A stretch of 6,169 nt of DNA, from contig CATPBS010000190.1 in assembly GCA_955652715.1 (NCBI GenBank), forward strand, positions 1 through 6,169, given 5' to 3'. How positions within the stretch are numbered: the first letter of the stretch is position 1; each line of letters starts with the position of its first letter. The stretch is from an uncultured Candidatus Udaeobacter sp. GTDB taxonomy: Bacteria; Verrucomicrobiota; Verrucomicrobiia; Chthoniobacterales; UBA10450. Positions 4,556 to 6,169 of the stretch are shown piece by piece. The position numbers were made by a program, and so were the translations under genes. The notes below the pieces were generated by a model, which had not been told where the DNA came from, searched no databases, and saw only the letters and a list, made by a program, of their open reading frames with translations.

Positions 4556-6169
4556 TCAATCCACGGCCGGAACCTTTCATTGCCTAAGAGTGCTGCCGCG
4601 CTAACGAGCGCGACGTGCGAAAAGGCCTGTGGGAAATTTCCGAGCTGACGCTTTTCGCGGGGATCGTATTCTTCTGAAAGAAGTCCGAGATCGTTGCGCA
4701 CATTGAGCAGACGCTCGAATAATTCACGTGCTTCTTTCTTGCGCCCGAGAAGGTGCAAACAGTCAGCGAACCAAAAGGAGCACGGAAGAAAAACGCCTTC
4801 GCGACCAGGCAATCCATCGACGTTCTCTTCCTGCATTCGATATCGAAGCACGAAGCCATCCTGCATAAGCTCGCGTTCAATCGCCTCAATAGTGCCGCGC
4901 ACACGCTCATCAGTGGCCGGCAAAAAGCCAGCCACGGGCATCAGGAGCAAACTCGCGTCGAGCGCGTCCGACCCATAAAACTGCGTGAACGCTTTCTTGC
5001 TAGGGTTATAACCGCGCTCGCAGACTTGTGCGTGGATTTGATCGCGAATTGTTTGCCAGCGCTGGAAATGTTCGTATGCCGCGCAGTTACATTCCTCAAC
5101 AAGTTTGATCGCGCGATCGAACGCCACCCAGGCCATCATTTTCGAGTGGGTAAAATGTTTGCGTCCACCGCGGACTTCCCAAATTCCTTCGTCCGGTTTC
5201 TGCCAGTTTGATTCCAGGAATTTCATCAACTGGACCATCAGGGCCCAATCCGGGTCCTCCAGTTTGAGCCCAGCGCGATCGGCCTGCCAAATCGCGGCCA
5301 AGATCTCCCCATAAACGTCGAGCTGAAATTGACTGGAAGCCGCGTTGCCGATGCGGACCGGTTTGGAATTTTCGTAGCCAGACAACCAGGGAATTTCGAA
5401 TTCTTCGAGGCGCCGTTCGCCCCGCACGCCATAGATTGCCTGCGTTTGCTCCGGGCTGCCGGCAATGGCGCGTAGAAGCCATTGGCGCCAGGATTTAGCT
5501 TCGTCGCGATAACCCGATCGCAGCAACGCGAGCAAAATTAGAGCCGCATCCCGTAGCCAGCAGAAGCGATAATCCCAGTTGCGGACCCCTCCTATTTCCT
5601 CCGGTAATGAAGTCGTAAGCGCTGCTACCAGGCCGCCGGTTGGGGCATAGGTTAATCCTTTAAGGGTAATGAGTGAACGCATAACAGCATCGCGCCACTT
5701 GCCTTTGCTTTGAAACTGGCTCGACCAGTCTCCCCAATATTTTTCGGTGTCACGCAATGCGTGCTCAGGATTTATCTTTCTCGGCGGATCTGTGTGAGAG
5801 GCAAACCACGTAAGCACAAAAGGAATGCGGTCACCTTTTGCCACGGTAAACTCGGCCACGGTGGTTAAATCTTTGCCGCACGTTTCAACCGGCGTTCTTA
5901 GGATCAACGCGTCGGGGCCCGCAATTGCTTCGAGTCCGTCATAACGCTTACGCCTCCGCACCCACGGCACGATGTGCCCGTAATCGAAGCGAATGATCAG
6001 TTCCATCTGCATCGACACCTTCCCGCGCAACCCTTCAACGATGCGGACGATGTCCGGATTCTCGCCACGCGGCGGCATGAAATCGATCAGGCGCACGGCG
6101 CCGCTGCTGGTTTCGATTTCCGTTTCCAGAATGAGCGTGTCGTCACGGTAGCGGCGTCGAGTTGCCTCA
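4552..6169 (-). CDS. GH15 glycoside hydrolase (glucoamylase/trehalase-like), 5' end outside window
   Basis: 538 residues are visible and the frame is still open at the right edge. Its outermost residues, EATRRRYRDDTLILETEIET followed by RLIDFMPPR, are the conserved end of the GH15 N-terminal beta domain, so roughly 60-80 residues are missing. The (alpha/alpha)6 catalytic barrel carries RNWDYRFCWLRDA (visible residues 196-208). PDEGIWEVRG has its first Glu at visible residue 331 (codon 5176-5178), matching the general acid of fungal glucoamylase. LLSEEYDP has its first Glu at residue 499 (codon 4672-4674), matching the general base. The C-terminus GNFPQAFSHVAL is also typical, and both catalytic Glu are present. 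Bacterial members of this group, with no starch-binding domain, hydrolyse trehalose or small alpha-glucans by inversion; I cannot choose between them. No signal peptide can be judged because the start is missing. It overlaps the plus-strand operon by 4 nt, with no room for a terminator. Confidence 0.92.
   Translation of the reverse strand, partial: EATRRRYRDDTLILETEIETSSGAVRLIDFMPPRGENPDIVRIVEGLRGKVSMQMELIIRFDYGHIVPWVRRRKRYDGLEAIAGPDALILRTPVETCGKDLTTVAEFTVAKGDRIPFVLTWFASHTDPPRKINPEHALRDTEKYWGDWSSQFQSKGKWRDAVMRSLITLKGLTYAPTGGLVAALTTSLPEEIGGVRNWDYRFCWLRDAALILLALLRSGYRDEAKSWRQWLLRAIAGSPEQTQAIYGVRGERRLEEFEIPWLSGYENSKPVRIGNAASSQFQLDVYGEILAAIWQADRAGLKLEDPDWALMVQLMKFLESNWQKPDEGIWEVRGGRKHFTHSKMMAWVAFDRAIKLVEECNCAAYEHFQRWQTIRDQIHAQVCERGYNPSKKAFTQFYGSDALDASLLLMPVAGFLPATDERVRGTIEAIERELMQDGFVLRYRMQEENVDGLPGREGVFLPCSFWFADCLHLLGRKKEARELFERLLNVRNDLGLLSEEYDPREKRQLGNFPQAFSHVALVSAAALLGNERFRPWID

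Noticed and set aside
4753..5211. 152-codon plus-strand open frame
   Set aside because: It is antisense to the GH15 catalytic region and has no recognisable domain.
6094..6096. GTG as the start of the GH15 gene
   Set aside because: Conserved GH15 sequence (ATRRRYR, DTLILETE) continues in frame upstream to the window edge, so this GTG is an internal valine codon.

Overview
The window is 6.2 kb of bacterial chromosome with mid-50s %GC by eye. It is densely packed with housekeeping-type and accessory genes, and its two longer intergenic gaps are filled by palindromic repeats. The protein flavour and the repeat-rich spacers (including a TGTCATTCCGAGCGAAGTCG-type element) suggest a soil-type Verrucomicrobiota relative. 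That placement is an inference from style; no rRNA or marker gene is present. I see no tRNA, CRISPR array, phage gene or transposase.

Layout. (1) Positions 1-491, minus strand: a small GIY-YIG nuclease gene broken by one extra base. It overlaps by 4 nt (GTGA) the GTG start of an exported DUF255/thioredoxin-fold protein that runs off the left edge. (2) Positions 492-718: a divergent spacer mostly occupied by an imperfect inverted-repeat element (571-714). (3) Positions 719-1456, plus strand: a TauE/SafE (TSUP) membrane permease whose start codon lies 4 nt after that repeat. (4) Positions 1457-1734: a convergent spacer holding a MITE-like element (1474-1702) with about 22-nt terminal inverted repeats and a perfect 20-bp stem-loop inside. 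(5) Positions 1735-2205, minus strand: a DUF309 protein. (6) Positions 2334-4555, plus strand: a two-gene operon of DUF21/CBS (CNNM/CorC, HlyC-like) membrane proteins overlapping by ATGA. The second is shorter and has degenerate core motifs. (7) Positions 4552-6169, minus strand: a GH15 glucoamylase/trehalase-like enzyme. It overlaps the operon tail-to-tail by 4 nt and is cut by the right edge.

How they work together. The two DUF21/CBS proteins are very likely made together and may assemble as one ion-transport or metal-homeostasis complex. The DUF255 and GIY-YIG genes look like one transcription unit. The TSUP, DUF309 and GH15 genes have no obvious pathway link with each other.

The points most worth a second look are the one-base break in the GIY-YIG gene with its restorable frame, the two palindromic repeat elements, and the asymmetric DUF21/CBS pair. 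I found no convincing new multi-gene defence or metabolic system.
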